Shown here: one piece after another, positions 15,786 through 26,445 of the stretch
Layout: each line of letters starts with the position of its first letter
Numbering within the stretch: the stretch's first letter is position 1
Assembly (NCBI RefSeq): GCF_900188375.1
Contig: NZ_FZOO01000002.1
Span: forward strand, 434,001-498,000
Direction: 5' to 3'
Length of the DNA: 64,000 bases
Origin: Geodermatophilus pulveris
GTDB lineage: Bacteria; Actinomycetota; Actinomycetes; Mycobacteriales; Geodermatophilaceae
The notes under the pieces: generated by a model
Told to the model about the DNA's origin: nothing
Seen by the model: the letters and a program-made list of their open reading frames with translations, nothing else
Databases searched by the model: none
Position numbers and translations under genes: made by a program

Positions 15786-16634
15786 GTGCGCGACCACCGC
15801 ATCGGCATGATCGTGCCGAGCTCCAACCTGACCATGGAGACCGAGCTGCCGCGGATGCTGCACGCCCGCGAGCAGGTCGTGCCCGGTGAGCGGTTCACCT
15901 TCCACTCCAGCCGGATGCGCATGAAGCACGTGACGCCGGAGGAGCTGGTGCGGATGAACGCGCAGACCGAGCGCGCCTCGCTGGAGCTGGCCGACGCCCG
16001 CCCCGACGTCGTCGCCTCGGCCTGCCTGGTGGCGATCATGGCCCAGGGCCCGGGATACCACTGCTCGGCGGAGGCGCAGATCAGCGGCGTGCTGCAGGGC
16101 GAGGGGCTGGACGTCCCCGTCGTCTCCAGCGCCGGCGCCCTGCTGCGCGCGCTGGACGCGATGGGCGCGCGCCGGATCGCCATGGTCACCCCGTACATGA
16201 AGCCGCTGACCCGGCTGGTCGCCGGCTACGTCGAGGACGCCGGCATCGAGGTGTGCGACGCGCTGAGCCTGGAGGTGTCGGACAACCTCGCCGTCGCCGC
16301 GCTGGACCCCGACGACCTGCGCGAGCACTGGCGGCGGGTCGACGTCGGCGACGCCGACGCCCTGGTGCTGTCCGCGTGCGTGCAGATGCCCTCGCTGGCC
16401 GCCGTCCAGCCGGTGGAGGACGCCGCGGGCCTGCCGGTCCTGTCGGCGGCCACCGCGACCGTCTTCACCCTCCTCACCGAGCTGGGCCTGGAGCCGGTGG
16501 TGCCCGGCGCCGGCCGGCTGCTCGGCGGGGAGGTGCGCATGGCGCCGGCGCCGCGGCCGGCCCCCGAACCGGTGGACGCCGGGGCCGCGCCCGCCCCGCC
16601 GCTGCCCGAGCCCTACCCGGCCGCCGCGCAGTAG
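15786..16634 (+). CDS. Maleate cis-trans isomerase-like protein (Asp/Glu racemase superfamily)
   Basis: A 282-residue cytoplasmic enzyme from GTG 15786. The family converts maleate to fumarate, or acts as arylmalonate decarboxylase, through two cysteines. They are seen in VASACLVAIMAQGPGYHCS (first site, about residue 79) and VLSACVQMPSL (second, about residue 198), with the substrate loop IVPSSNLTMETELP at the N-terminus. Maleate isomerases close the nicotinate and gentisate pathways, but no such genes are adjacent. The last 30 residues are Pro/Ala-rich and probably disordered. It is the first fully intact large gene after the decay region. Confidence 0.85.
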   Translation: MRDHRIGMIVPSSNLTMETELPRMLHAREQVVPGERFTFHSSRMRMKHVTPEELVRMNAQTERASLELADARPDVVASACLVAIMAQGPGYHCSAEAQISGVLQGEGLDVPVVSSAGALLRALDAMGARRIAMVTPYMKPLTRLVAGYVEDAGIEVCDALSLEVSDNLAVAALDPDDLREHWRRVDVGDADALVLSACVQMPSLAAVQPVEDAAGLPVLSAATATVFTLLTELGLEPVVPGAGRLLGGEVRMAPAPRPAPEPVDAGAAPAPPLPEPYPAAAQ

Positions 16635-16793
16635 CCGGCGCGGGGCGGGCCGCCGTCGGCGGGACCCGTGGTGGGCACGGCGCACCCCGGCCGTGCGTTG
16701 CGATCCGGTGACGTCCGCTGCCCTCTCGGCTCGGGTGGGCCCCACCCGGGTAGGAGGACGAGGGACCACACCCGACGCGGGAGGGGGCCCGAC

Positions 16794-17198
16794 ATGGCGG
16801 CGGGCACGCTGTACCGGCTGAGCGAGACCGACCGGACCGTCGCGGACCCGGACGCCGACGTGCGCGGCCGCGCCGTCGTCGACCGCCACGGCGAGGAGGC
16901 CGGGCGGGTGGACGACCTGCTGGTCGACGACCGGGAGGGCCGGGTGCGCTTCCTGAGCGTGGGCGAGGGCGGTCTCCTCGGCCTGGGGAAGACCCACTAC
17001 CTGGTCCCGGTCGACGCCGTCGTGGCGGTCGACGCGGACCGGGTCCGCATCGACCGGGACCGCGCTGGGATGGGTGGCGTCCCCGTCTACGACCCCGAGC
17101 TCGCCGACCGCCCCGACTACTACGAGAGCGTCTACGGGTGGTGGGGCACCGCGCCGTTCTGGGGTCCGGGCTACGCGTACCCGCCCTTCCCCCGCTGA
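16794..17198 (+). CDS. PRC-barrel domain protein
   Basis: A 134-residue protein from ATG 16794 behind a GGGAGGGGG site. The PRC barrel lies in RGRAVVDRHGEEAGRVDDLL to GLGKTHYLVPVDAVVAVD, a domain that binds RNA or serves as a stress-linked scaffold. The C-terminal tail is aromatic and Gly/Pro-rich (YYESVYGWWG, PFWGPGYAYPPF), an arrangement common in actinobacterial PRC proteins found with general-stress genes. The specific role is unknown. Confidence 0.82.
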   Translation: MAAGTLYRLSETDRTVADPDADVRGRAVVDRHGEEAGRVDDLLVDDREGRVRFLSVGEGGLLGLGKTHYLVPVDAVVAVDADRVRIDRDRAGMGGVPVYDPELADRPDYYESVYGWWGTAPFWGPGYAYPPFPR

Positions 17199-17206
17199 GC
17201 ACGTCG

Positions 17207-17851
17207 ATGGTCCGCGCCGGCCGCCCGCACGGGCAGCGTCGTGGATCGCCGCCGGTCGTGGTGGTCCTGCTCGCCGCGCTGTGCGTCGTCCTGTCCGGGT
17301 GCGTGGTGGTCGGCAGCGGTGCGGGCCGGACGACCGCGCCCCCGTCCGCTCCTCCCCCGGCGGCGGGCAGCGCGGCGCCGGCAGAGGAGCGCATGGCCCG
17401 GGAGGTCTTCGACCGGGTCGACGACGAGCGCCGCAACCGGGGACTGCCCCCGGTCGGCTGGAGCGACCAGCTGGCCGCGGTGGCCCGCGACTGGAGCGCC
17501 ACGATGGCGGAGACCGGCCGGTTCGAGCACCAGGACCTCGGCGCGGTGCTGGGCAGCGCGGAGGTCGAGGGGCTGCGCGCCATGGGGGAGAACATCGCCA
17601 CCACGTCGGCGCCGGTCCCGGCGGGGGTGCTGCACACCGGGTGGATGCGCTCGGACGAGCACCGGGCCAACGTCCTCAACCCGGGTTTCGACCGGCTCGG
17701 GGTCGGCGTGGTGTGCGCCGCGGACGGCTCGGTGTGGGCCACCCAGGAGTTCGGCCGCACGGTGTCCGCCGACCTGCCGGCGATCGCCTCGGAGCCCCCG
17801 CCGCAGGAGCCGATCGCCCGAGCCGGGGAGGACGGACCCCGCTGCCCCTGA
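17207..17851 (+). CDS. Secreted CAP-domain (SCP-like) lipoprotein
   Basis: A 214-residue exported protein. After ATG 17207 there is a hydrophobic signal segment (PPVVVVLLAALCVVLSGC) with the lipobox Cys at about residue 33 and a Pro/Ser/Ala linker. The CAP domain follows at about residues 62-205: DDERRNRGLPPVGW, the His of FEHQDL, GENIA and HRANVLNPGFDRLGVGV. CAP proteins act outside the cell, and some bind lipids or peptidoglycan. It is 8 bp after the PRC-barrel gene and may share its transcript. Confidence 0.85.
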   Translation: MVRAGRPHGQRRGSPPVVVVLLAALCVVLSGCVVVGSGAGRTTAPPSAPPPAAGSAAPAEERMAREVFDRVDDERRNRGLPPVGWSDQLAAVARDWSATMAETGRFEHQDLGAVLGSAEVEGLRAMGENIATTSAPVPAGVLHTGWMRSDEHRANVLNPGFDRLGVGVVCAADGSVWATQEFGRTVSADLPAIASEPPPQEPIARAGEDGPRCP

Positions 17852-17866
17852 CCCGTCCCGGGGCGC

Positions 17867-18382
17867 TCAGCCCTCCGCCTCCCGGACGCCCTCGAGCGCG
17901 GAGCGGTCGCCCGCCTTCTCCCGCGGGATGACGCTCAGCGAGCCGTCGGTCTCCAGCACCACCGCGGCGATCGACGACAGGTCGCCCGAGCCGGTGGCGC
18001 GCACGGCCTGCCGCACCTCGTCGAGCGTCATCCGCTGCTGGCGCAGGGCCTCCGGCAGGGCGGCGCCGTCCCGGAGCAGCAGGGTCGGGCGCGCCGTGGC
18101 CGCCGCCCGCGCGGCCGGCCACCGGGCGGTGACCGAGGCGACGACGAACTGCAGCAGCGCGAGCAGGCCCAGCGCCGTGGCGCCCTCGGCCCACGAGACG
18201 TCGCTGCTGAGCAGGATGGTCGCCAGCGTCGAGCCCAGCGCCACGGTGACGACGAGGTCGAAGGCGTTCAGCTTGGCCAGCGTGCGCTTGCCGGACAGCC
18301 GCAGCACCACGACCAGCGTCAGGTAGGCGGCGGCGCCCACGGCGAGGATGCGGCCCAGGTCGCCCCAGGAGTCGAACCACAC
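17867..18382 (-). CDS. DUF421 (YetF-like) membrane protein
   Basis: About 171 residues from GTG 18382. Three membrane helices (RILAVGAAAYLTLVVVLRLS, LVVTVALGSTLATILLS, ATALGLLALLQFVVASV) are followed by a soluble DUF421 domain with RPTLLLRDG and MTLDEVRQAVRATG. The family motif SGKRTLAKLNAFDLVVTVALG is recognisable. The physiological role is poorly known; in Bacillus the YetF group is linked to the spore and envelope. The start is 3 bp after the stop of the antiporter gene, so the two form one leftward unit. Confidence 0.85.
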   Translation of the reverse strand: MWFDSWGDLGRILAVGAAAYLTLVVVLRLSGKRTLAKLNAFDLVVTVALGSTLATILLSSDVSWAEGATALGLLALLQFVVASVTARWPAARAAATARPTLLLRDGAALPEALRQQRMTLDEVRQAVRATGSGDLSSIAAVVLETDGSLSVIPREKAGDRSALEGVREAEG

Positions 18383-18384
18383 GG

Positions 18385-19596
18385 TCAGCTCCGTCCTGTC
18401 GTCGCTCGGCGGTACAGCACCCGGCCGGGTGCCGCGCTGGTGCCGTGCACCACGGTGCTGGCGGCCACCACGAGGCTGCCAGCCGCCAGGACGACCGGGT
18501 CGACCTCGAGCCGCTCGGCCTCCAGTGCCAGGTAGAACAGCGCGGACACCCCGACGGGGCCGAACCAGCCCAGGTAGACCGCGTCGGGCCGGCCCAGCCG
18601 CAGGGGACGGCGCAGCAGCCACAGCACCGGCAGCCGCCGGAGCAGCAGGACGCCGGCGGCGAGGGCGACCCCCCGCCAGCCCAGCTCGCCCCAGGCGGCC
18701 CACGGCAGCACGAGGCCCAGGCCGACGAACAGCGGGAGGACCAGGAACCGGTTGACCGCCTCGTCGATGGGCAGGTCGTCGGTGCGGTCCGGTCCGGTCG
18801 CCACGGCGTTGAAGGCCAGCCCGGCGACGAAGACCGCGAGGATCCCGTCGACGTGCAGCAGCCCGGCCGCGCCCAGCACGGCGAACGCCAGGACGGCGGT
18901 GAACAGCAGCCGGGGTGCGGAGTCGGTGGAGCCGTGCTCCTCACCGGCCCGCAGCGCCCGCGCCCCCAGCCAGCCGGCGGCCGCGCCCAGCAGGACGGCG
19001 CCGGCCACCTGCCACAGCGACTCGGCCAGCGCGCCGGGGACGCTCGCGGCGCCGGCGATCGCGACGGCGAGCAGCACGAGCGGCAGGGCGAGACCGTCGT
19101 TGGCCCCGGACTCCAGGGACAGCAGTTGCCGGTCCCGGTCGGGCAGGTCCTGCTCCGCGGGCGTCCCGGTGACCACGCTGGAGGCCAGCACCGGGTCGGT
19201 GGGGCACAGCGCCGCCCCCAGCAGGGCGGCGGCGCCGACGCCCACCCCGAGGGTCCAGGCGGCCAGCCCGGCGGTCACCAGGGCCATCGCCGGCATCACG
19301 ACCGCCAGCAGGAGCAGCACCGGTCGCCACCGGGCCCGCGCCTGCCCGACCGGGTAGCGCAGCGCCACCGCCATCACCGACACGGCCAGGAGCAGCCGGG
19401 TGACGGTGTGCAGCCAGGTGGTGTCCTCGGTCAGCGGTGGCGGGGCGAGCACGCCGAGCAGCTCCGGGCCCACGAGCACCCCGACGGCCAGGCCCAGGAC
19501 CGGCTCGGACACCGGCAGGCGGCGCAGCCGTTCCGACAGCGCCGCCACGAGCAGGCCGAGGACGCCCGCGACGACCAGCAGGACGTCGATCAGCAC
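18385..19596 (-). CDS. Na+/H+ antiporter, CPA1 family
   Basis: A 403-residue multi-pass membrane protein with about 11-12 helices, exchanging Na+ (or K+) for H+ across the cytoplasmic membrane. Diagnostic residues are CPTDPVLASSVV (the TM5 region, with the ion-binding Asp) and the unwound segment ESGANDGLALPLVLL. It lacks a long cytoplasmic tail, so it belongs to the short prokaryotic NhaP-like type. The GTG start at 19596 is the family's usual N-terminus. It lies just upstream of the DUF421 gene, with which it may be transcribed. Confidence 0.88.
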   Translation of the reverse strand: MLIDVLLVVAGVLGLLVAALSERLRRLPVSEPVLGLAVGVLVGPELLGVLAPPPLTEDTTWLHTVTRLLLAVSVMAVALRYPVGQARARWRPVLLLLAVVMPAMALVTAGLAAWTLGVGVGAAALLGAALCPTDPVLASSVVTGTPAEQDLPDRDRQLLSLESGANDGLALPLVLLAVAIAGAASVPGALAESLWQVAGAVLLGAAAGWLGARALRAGEEHGSTDSAPRLLFTAVLAFAVLGAAGLLHVDGILAVFVAGLAFNAVATGPDRTDDLPIDEAVNRFLVLPLFVGLGLVLPWAAWGELGWRGVALAAGVLLLRRLPVLWLLRRPLRLGRPDAVYLGWFGPVGVSALFYLALEAERLEVDPVVLAAGSLVVAASTVVHGTSAAPGRVLYRRATTGRS

Positions 19597-19620
19597 GTCA
19601 GTGCCCCTCCTCCCGGCCGG

Positions 19621-20337
19621 TCACAGCTGGGGGCGCACGCCGGCCTCGGGCGCGAGCTCCCGCGGGTCCAGCGGGCCGTCGCCGGCGACCGCCGCCCGGC
19701 CGGGGCCACGCCGGCCGACCGGCAGCACGGTGCGCCCGGTGGTGCCCTCCAGCTCCAGGGCGAGCGCGGCGTAGACCGCGACCGCAGCCAGCAGCAGCCC
19801 CACCCACCCGGCCGCGGACTGCCAGGCGGCCGACCCGGTGAGCTCGGCGGCGCCCGTGACCGCGAAGCGGGTGGCGGCGGTGGCCATGACCACGGCCGGG
19901 ACCAGCTCGGCCGGCGCGGCCGCGGCCGCGGGCACCAGCAGCGCCACCGCGGCGGCGAGCAGCAGCACGCCCAGGCCCGCGCTGGCGGTGCCCGACGGGG
20001 AGGTCAGCGTGGCGAGCCCCGCGACGGTCCACGTCCCCGCCAGCACCCCCATCCCGGTGGCCGCGACCGGGTCGCGGGTCAGGAAGCCGACGACCGCGGC
20101 GGCGAACTGCAGCGGGGCGGTGGCGCCGAGGGCGACCAGCGCGGCGACGCGCCCCTGGTCGGCCGGCACCCAGCCCAGCTGCACCGCGCTGAACACCGTG
20201 GTGGCCAGGGCGAGAGCGAGGAACCCCAGGGGCAGCGGGGTGGCCAGCGGCCGCAACACCACCCGGGTGGCCGGGTGGCCCTGCTGCAGGGTCCCGCCGC
20301 GAGCCTGCGAGTGGTGGGGGGCAGAAGGGTCCTTCAC
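19621..20337 (-). CDS. GPR1/FUN34/YaaH-like membrane transporter
   Basis: About 238 residues with six predicted membrane helices and a short Pro/Arg-rich tail. The opening LRPLATPLPLGFLALALAT resembles the NPAPLGL entrance motif of the acetate/succinate uptake family, but the consensus is not exact, so the family call is moderate. It would move a small monocarboxylate or similar anion. The GTG start at 20337 overlaps the stop of the upstream gene (GTGA). It is the last gene of a three-gene unit with the molybdoenzyme, which suggests that it imports or exports that enzyme's substrate or product. Confidence 0.65.
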   Translation of the reverse strand: MKDPSAPHHSQARGGTLQQGHPATRVVLRPLATPLPLGFLALALATTVFSAVQLGWVPADQGRVAALVALGATAPLQFAAAVVGFLTRDPVAATGMGVLAGTWTVAGLATLTSPSGTASAGLGVLLLAAAVALLVPAAAAAPAELVPAVVMATAATRFAVTGAAELTGSAAWQSAAGWVGLLLAAVAVYAALALELEGTTGRTVLPVGRRGPGRAAVAGDGPLDPRELAPEAGVRPQL

Positions 20338-20819
20338 CAGCCGACGATGACCTGCGGCGAGGCGACCTTGAGGTGCGCGTTGGCCCACCGGGCCAGGCGC
20401 AGGGACTGCGGGTGGCACCGCCGGGCGAGGTCGAGCAGCTCCCGCTCCTTGGCGCCCTGGGCCGACTGGGCCAGGATCTCCCAGTCCAGCGAGACCCCGG
20501 CCGCCTCCCGGTACAGGTGGCGCAGGTCGGCGAGCAGCAGCAGGCCCGGCGTCGAGCGCCGGCCGACGAGCTCGGAGGCGCGCTGGCGCACGCTCGCCAG
20601 CAGGGCCGGGTCCTCCGACGCCTCGGGGTCGAGGTCCACGCCGAAGTCGCGGCCGGCGCGCGCGAGCTCGACGACGTGCCGGCGTGACCAGCCGGCCATG
20701 TCGCGGCAGACGTGGAAGACCTCGTGGTCGGCCTTGTGCTTGTCCGACATGGACATCAGGACGGTGACCAGGTGGTTCTCCGAGCGGTGCAGTTCCTCGA
20801 TCGCCAGGTCCAGCTTCAC
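20334..20819 (-). CDS. Small helical protein of the molybdoenzyme unit
   Basis: A 161-residue, mainly alpha-helical cytoplasmic protein from GTG 20819. The N-terminal half (ELHRSENHLVTVLMSMSDKH, then VFHVCRDMAGWSRRHVVEL) has spaced His/Glu/Asp residues reminiscent of ferritin-like or rubrerythrin helices, and the second half runs LLLLADLRHLYREAAGVSLD. I do not recognise a named family. It overlaps the stop of the molybdoenzyme and the start of the GPR1-like gene by 4 bp on each side. It is therefore likely to be a partner, chaperone or redox accessory of that enzyme. Confidence 0.6.
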   Translation of the reverse strand: MKLDLAIEELHRSENHLVTVLMSMSDKHKADHEVFHVCRDMAGWSRRHVVELARAGRDFGVDLDPEASEDPALLASVRQRASELVGRRSTPGLLLLADLRHLYREAAGVSLDWEILAQSAQGAKERELLDLARRCHPQSLRLARWANAHLKVASPQVIVGW

Positions 20820-23269
20820 GGCTGTCCTCCCACGAGCTCGTGCGCGAGCGCGTCGTCCCCGCCCGTCGTGGGCGGTACCTGCCCGGTCACCGGCGCGGAG
20901 CCGGTGGTGGTCGGGGCCGGGGCGGGGCCGTCGGCCGGGGCGACCCGCTGCACCTGTGCGGCCGCGGTCTTGAAGATGGGCTGCTTGGACACCGGGTCCC
21001 AGTCGGTGAGGGTCAGCTCGTTGGCCGCGCGTCCCTCGCCGGTCCCCGGCTCCGACCCGGACCCGGTGTCCCAGTAGCCGTAGTGGAACGGCAGGAACAG
21101 CACGCCCGGCCGGATGCCGCTGATCCGCAGCCCCGCCTGCACCCGGCCGCGCGGCGTCGAGACGTCGAGCAGGTCGCCCTCGACGAATCCGCGGTCGGCG
21201 GCGTCGCTCGCCGACATCTCCACCCACACCTCCGGGGCGGCGTCCTGCAGCTGCGGCGCACGGCCGGTCTTGGTGCGGGTGTGGAAGTGGTAGAGCGTCC
21301 GCCCGGTGATCAGCTGGAACGGGAAGTCCTGGCCGGGGAGTTCGTGCGGCGGCACGTACTCGGCGGCCTTGAGCACCGCCCGGCCGGTGGGGTTGAGCGC
21401 CCGGTACTCGGTCTCCTCCACCGGGGCGCCGGTGACCATGTCGCGGCCGTAGCTCTCGCACTGGTCGGGTCGCGCCCAGAACTGCCCGTCGACGTAGATG
21501 CGCTCGGTGCCGTCCGGGTGCTCGTCGTCGCACGGCCACTGGACGCCGCTGCCGCCGCGCAGCTTGTCGTAGGAGAGCCCCGTGTAGTCGCAGGGCCGCC
21601 CGCGCGAGCACTCCTTCCAGGCCTCGAAGGCGCTCTCGGGGTCCGACCACTTCACCAGCGGGGCGCCGTCCCTGTCCCGCAGGTCCAGCCGGCGCGCGAG
21701 GTCGACGAGGATGTCGAGGTCCGGCCGCGCCTCGCCGGGCGGGTCGACGGCCTTCTCCGACAGGTGCACGGTGCGGTCGACGTTGGTGAAGGTGCCGGTC
21801 TTCTCCCCCCAGGTGGCCGCGGGCAGGACGACGTCGGCCAGCTGCGCGGTCTCGGACAGGAAGATGTCCTGGACGACCAGGAACAGGCGGTCCTGGGCGA
21901 GGATCGACCGGATCCGCGCCAGCTCGGGCAGGGAGACGGCGGGGTTGGTCGCCGTCACGTACAGGAAGCGGATCGAGCCCTCCTCCATGTAGCGCAGCTG
22001 CTGCATGACGTGCGTCGGCGGCGAGTAGTGCGGGATCTGCATCGGGTCGACGTTCCAGACGCGCGCCAGGTCCTGGACGTGCGCGTCGTTGGACCAGTTG
22101 CGGAAGGCCGGGAGGTCGCCGTCGGCCCCGCACTCGCGGGTGTTCTGCGCGGTGGGCTGGCCGTTCATCTGCAGGATCCCGCAGCCGGGCCGGCCGAGCA
22201 TGCCCCGCAGCACGTGGATGTTGTTGATCTGCACGGCGGCGGCCGTGGCCTGGTGGGACTGGTAGAAGCCCTGCAGCGCGGTGGAGAGCAGCCGCTGCGC
22301 GGAACCGATCACGCGGGCGGCCTCGCGGACCTGCCCGGCGGGGACGTCGCAGACCTCCTCCGCGACCTCGGGCGTGTACGCCCGCACCTGCCGCTCGAGC
22401 TCGTCGAACCCGACGCTGTGCGCCTCGACGTAGTCCCGGTCGATCCAGCCGTTGCCGATGATCTCGTGCAGCAGCGCGTTCATCAGCACCACGTTGGTGC
22501 CCGGCCGCGGGGCCAGGTGCACGGTCGCCGCCCGGGCGACGGGCGTCTCGCGCGGGTCGACGCAGACCACCTGCGGCGGGTTCGGCCCCGCCAGCCGGTC
22601 GAGCACCCGCGTCCACAGCACGGTCTGCGTCTCGGCCATGTTGTGCCCGTACAGGGCGATGACGTCGGCGGAGTCGACGTCGGTGTAGGAGCCGGGCTGG
22701 CCGTCGCAGCCGAAGGTCTCCTTGAGCGCCGCGGCGGCGGTGGCGGTGCACAGCCGGGTGTTGCCGTCGACGTGGTTGGTGCCGATGCCGCCGTGAGCGA
22801 TCAGGCCGAGCGTGTAGTACTCCTCGAGGAACAGCTGGCCGGTCGTGTAGAAGCTGATCGCGCTGGGCCCCTGCTCCTGGAGCAGCTCCCTGCACCGGCC
22901 GGCGACGGCGTCCATGGCGGTGTCCCAGTCGGTCTCCACCAGCTCGCCGTCGCGCCGGACCAGCGGCCGGGTGAGCCGGTCCGGGGAGTTGTTCGCCTGC
23001 CAGCCGAACAGGTCCTTGGGGCCGAGCCGGCCGTGGTTGACCCGGTCGACCGCCCGCCCCCGGACGCCGACGATCCGCCCGTCCGTGACCGCGATGTCCA
23101 GCCCGTCGCCGTTGCTGTGCAGGATGCTCGCCGACTGCACCCAGCGGTCGACGTCGTCCTCGGTCAGCCCGTCGGCGAGGTACTGGTCGACCCGGGTGGG
23201 CCAGGTCTCCCCCGGCCCGTACGGGGTCCGGCTCCCCCAGGGTTCGGCGATGCGGTCGGTCCGAGGCAT
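20816..23269 (-). CDS. Molybdopterin oxidoreductase (MopB type) lacking the N-terminal Fe-S cluster
   Basis: An 817-residue member of the DMSO reductase superfamily that should bind bis-MGD molybdenum, most like assimilatory nitrate reductase/formate dehydrogenase chains. The C-terminal dinucleotide-binding domain (ITGRTLYHFHTRTKT) and the Mo-ligand Cys in NTRLCTATA are present. The first cluster motif, normally C-x2-C-x3-C, reads SASILHSNGDG (Ser48, His51, Asp55), and the fourth Cys position is LGPKD. All four [4Fe-4S] ligands are therefore gone, and no signal peptide is seen. Electrons would need another route. It starts at ATG 23269 (MPRTDRIAEPWG) and heads a three-gene overlapping unit. 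Confidence 0.85.
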   Translation of the reverse strand: MPRTDRIAEPWGSRTPYGPGETWPTRVDQYLADGLTEDDVDRWVQSASILHSNGDGLDIAVTDGRIVGVRGRAVDRVNHGRLGPKDLFGWQANNSPDRLTRPLVRRDGELVETDWDTAMDAVAGRCRELLQEQGPSAISFYTTGQLFLEEYYTLGLIAHGGIGTNHVDGNTRLCTATAAAALKETFGCDGQPGSYTDVDSADVIALYGHNMAETQTVLWTRVLDRLAGPNPPQVVCVDPRETPVARAATVHLAPRPGTNVVLMNALLHEIIGNGWIDRDYVEAHSVGFDELERQVRAYTPEVAEEVCDVPAGQVREAARVIGSAQRLLSTALQGFYQSHQATAAAVQINNIHVLRGMLGRPGCGILQMNGQPTAQNTRECGADGDLPAFRNWSNDAHVQDLARVWNVDPMQIPHYSPPTHVMQQLRYMEEGSIRFLYVTATNPAVSLPELARIRSILAQDRLFLVVQDIFLSETAQLADVVLPAATWGEKTGTFTNVDRTVHLSEKAVDPPGEARPDLDILVDLARRLDLRDRDGAPLVKWSDPESAFEAWKECSRGRPCDYTGLSYDKLRGGSGVQWPCDDEHPDGTERIYVDGQFWARPDQCESYGRDMVTGAPVEETEYRALNPTGRAVLKAAEYVPPHELPGQDFPFQLITGRTLYHFHTRTKTGRAPQLQDAAPEVWVEMSASDAADRGFVEGDLLDVSTPRGRVQAGLRISGIRPGVLFLPFHYGYWDTGSGSEPGTGEGRAANELTLTDWDPVSKQPIFKTAAAQVQRVAPADGPAPAPTTTGSAPVTGQVPPTTGGDDALAHELVGGQP

Positions 23270-23389
23270 GGCGCACGCCGTACCCCCGACCCGTGGCAGC
23301 CCGAACGCGGGTCGCATGACGAAACGGTGACACCCGCGAGCGCAAGAACGGTCGGGCGCGGGGCCGCCGTCCCCGGCCAGGATCGACCC

Positions 23390-24321
23390 GTGCCCGACGA
23401 CGACCCCCTCCCGGGACGGGACCGCCTGCGCGAGCTGCTCGACGCCGTCCTGGACGAGGACAACCGCACGCTGCCCGACATGGCCGGCGACGCGTACGCC
23501 AGCCCCTGGCACTTCGCCCGGCAGGTCAGCCGGGGCGCCGGCGAGCCGCCGGTGGCGCTGCGCCGCCGGGTGCTGATGGAGCGCGCGGCGTGGCAGCTGC
23601 GCGAGGGAGCCGGCGTCACCGAGGTCGCCTTCGCCTCCGGCTACGAGTCGGTCGAGGGCTTCGCCCGCGCCTTCGCCCGCGCCTACGGCCGCTCCCCCGG
23701 CTCGCCGGACGACGGCCCGCGGACCCGCGATGCGCACTGGCTGCCCGCGCCGAACGGCGTGCACTTCCACCCGCCGACCTCGCTGTGGGTGGCCGATGAG
23801 GGCCGGCGCGGCGCCCCGGACGAGGTGACCGCGCTGCTGGTGCACCACGACGTCGAGGACACCCGCGCGCTGCTGGAGGCGGCCGCGGGCCTCCCGGACG
23901 GCGAGTACCGGCGGGCCCGGCTGCCCGGGCTGAGGGTGCTGCCCTGGGAGGGCGCGGAGGAGTCGGTGGCCGCCGTGCTGGACGCGCTGGTGTGGACCAA
24001 GGAGGTGTGGCTGGCCGCCGTCGAGGGCGCCGGGCACCCCGCCCGCGGCGCCGACGACGCGGCCGCCCTGCTGGCCCGGCACGACGCCGTGGCGCCGCGG
24101 TGGCTGGCCGCCGTCCGCGACGTCGCTCGGCGCGGCGCCTGGGGCGACCGGCTGGTCGACGCGCTGTGCGAGCCGCCGCAGAGCTTCGTCCTCGGCAGCG
24201 TGGTGGCCCACGTCCTCACGTTCTCCGCGCACCGGCGGCTGCTGGTGCGCGCCCTGCTCCGGGACGCCGGCCTCGCCGTGGACACCGGGGACCCCATCGA
24301 CTGGCTGACGAGGAGAGCGAC

Positions 24322-24325
<4 letters not shown>
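23390..24325 (+). CDS. AraC-type DNA-binding protein fused to a DinB-like domain
   Basis: A 311-residue transcription regulator from GTG 23390. Residues about 5-110 carry the two AraC helix-turn-helix motifs: DMAGDAYASPWHFARQ, VALRRRVLMERAAW, VTEVAFASGYESVEGFARAF. After a spacer, residues about 120-310 form a helical bundle (TALLVHHDVEDTRALLEAA, LVWTKEVWLAAVEG, VVAHVLTFSAHRRLLVRALL) resembling DinB/YfiT metal-binding domains. A likely target is its own operon with the RibD-like reductase, whose GTG start overlaps its stop. It diverges from the molybdoenzyme gene with about 120 bp between, so it could control that unit too. Confidence 0.75.
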
Positions 24326-26362
<2,037 letters not shown>

Positions 26363-26365
26363 CAG

Positions 26366-26442
26366 GAGGACCCCTCTGCCCCCACGCCTCGCAGGCTCGG
26401 TGCGGGCCCCTGCAGAGGAGCCGACGGGGCAGGGTGGTCCTC
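26366..26442. terminator. Bidirectional hairpin between argG and the DUF1445 gene
   Basis: The 83-bp gap between the convergent genes holds a long imperfect inverted repeat: GAGGACCCCTCTGCCCC (26366-26382) against GGGGCAGGGTGGTCCTC (26426-26442). A competing inner stem, CCTCTGC with GCAGAGG (26412-26418), shares its left arm. It has no U tract, as is usual for high-GC actinobacteria. Confidence 0.55.
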
Positions 26443-26445
26443 TCC

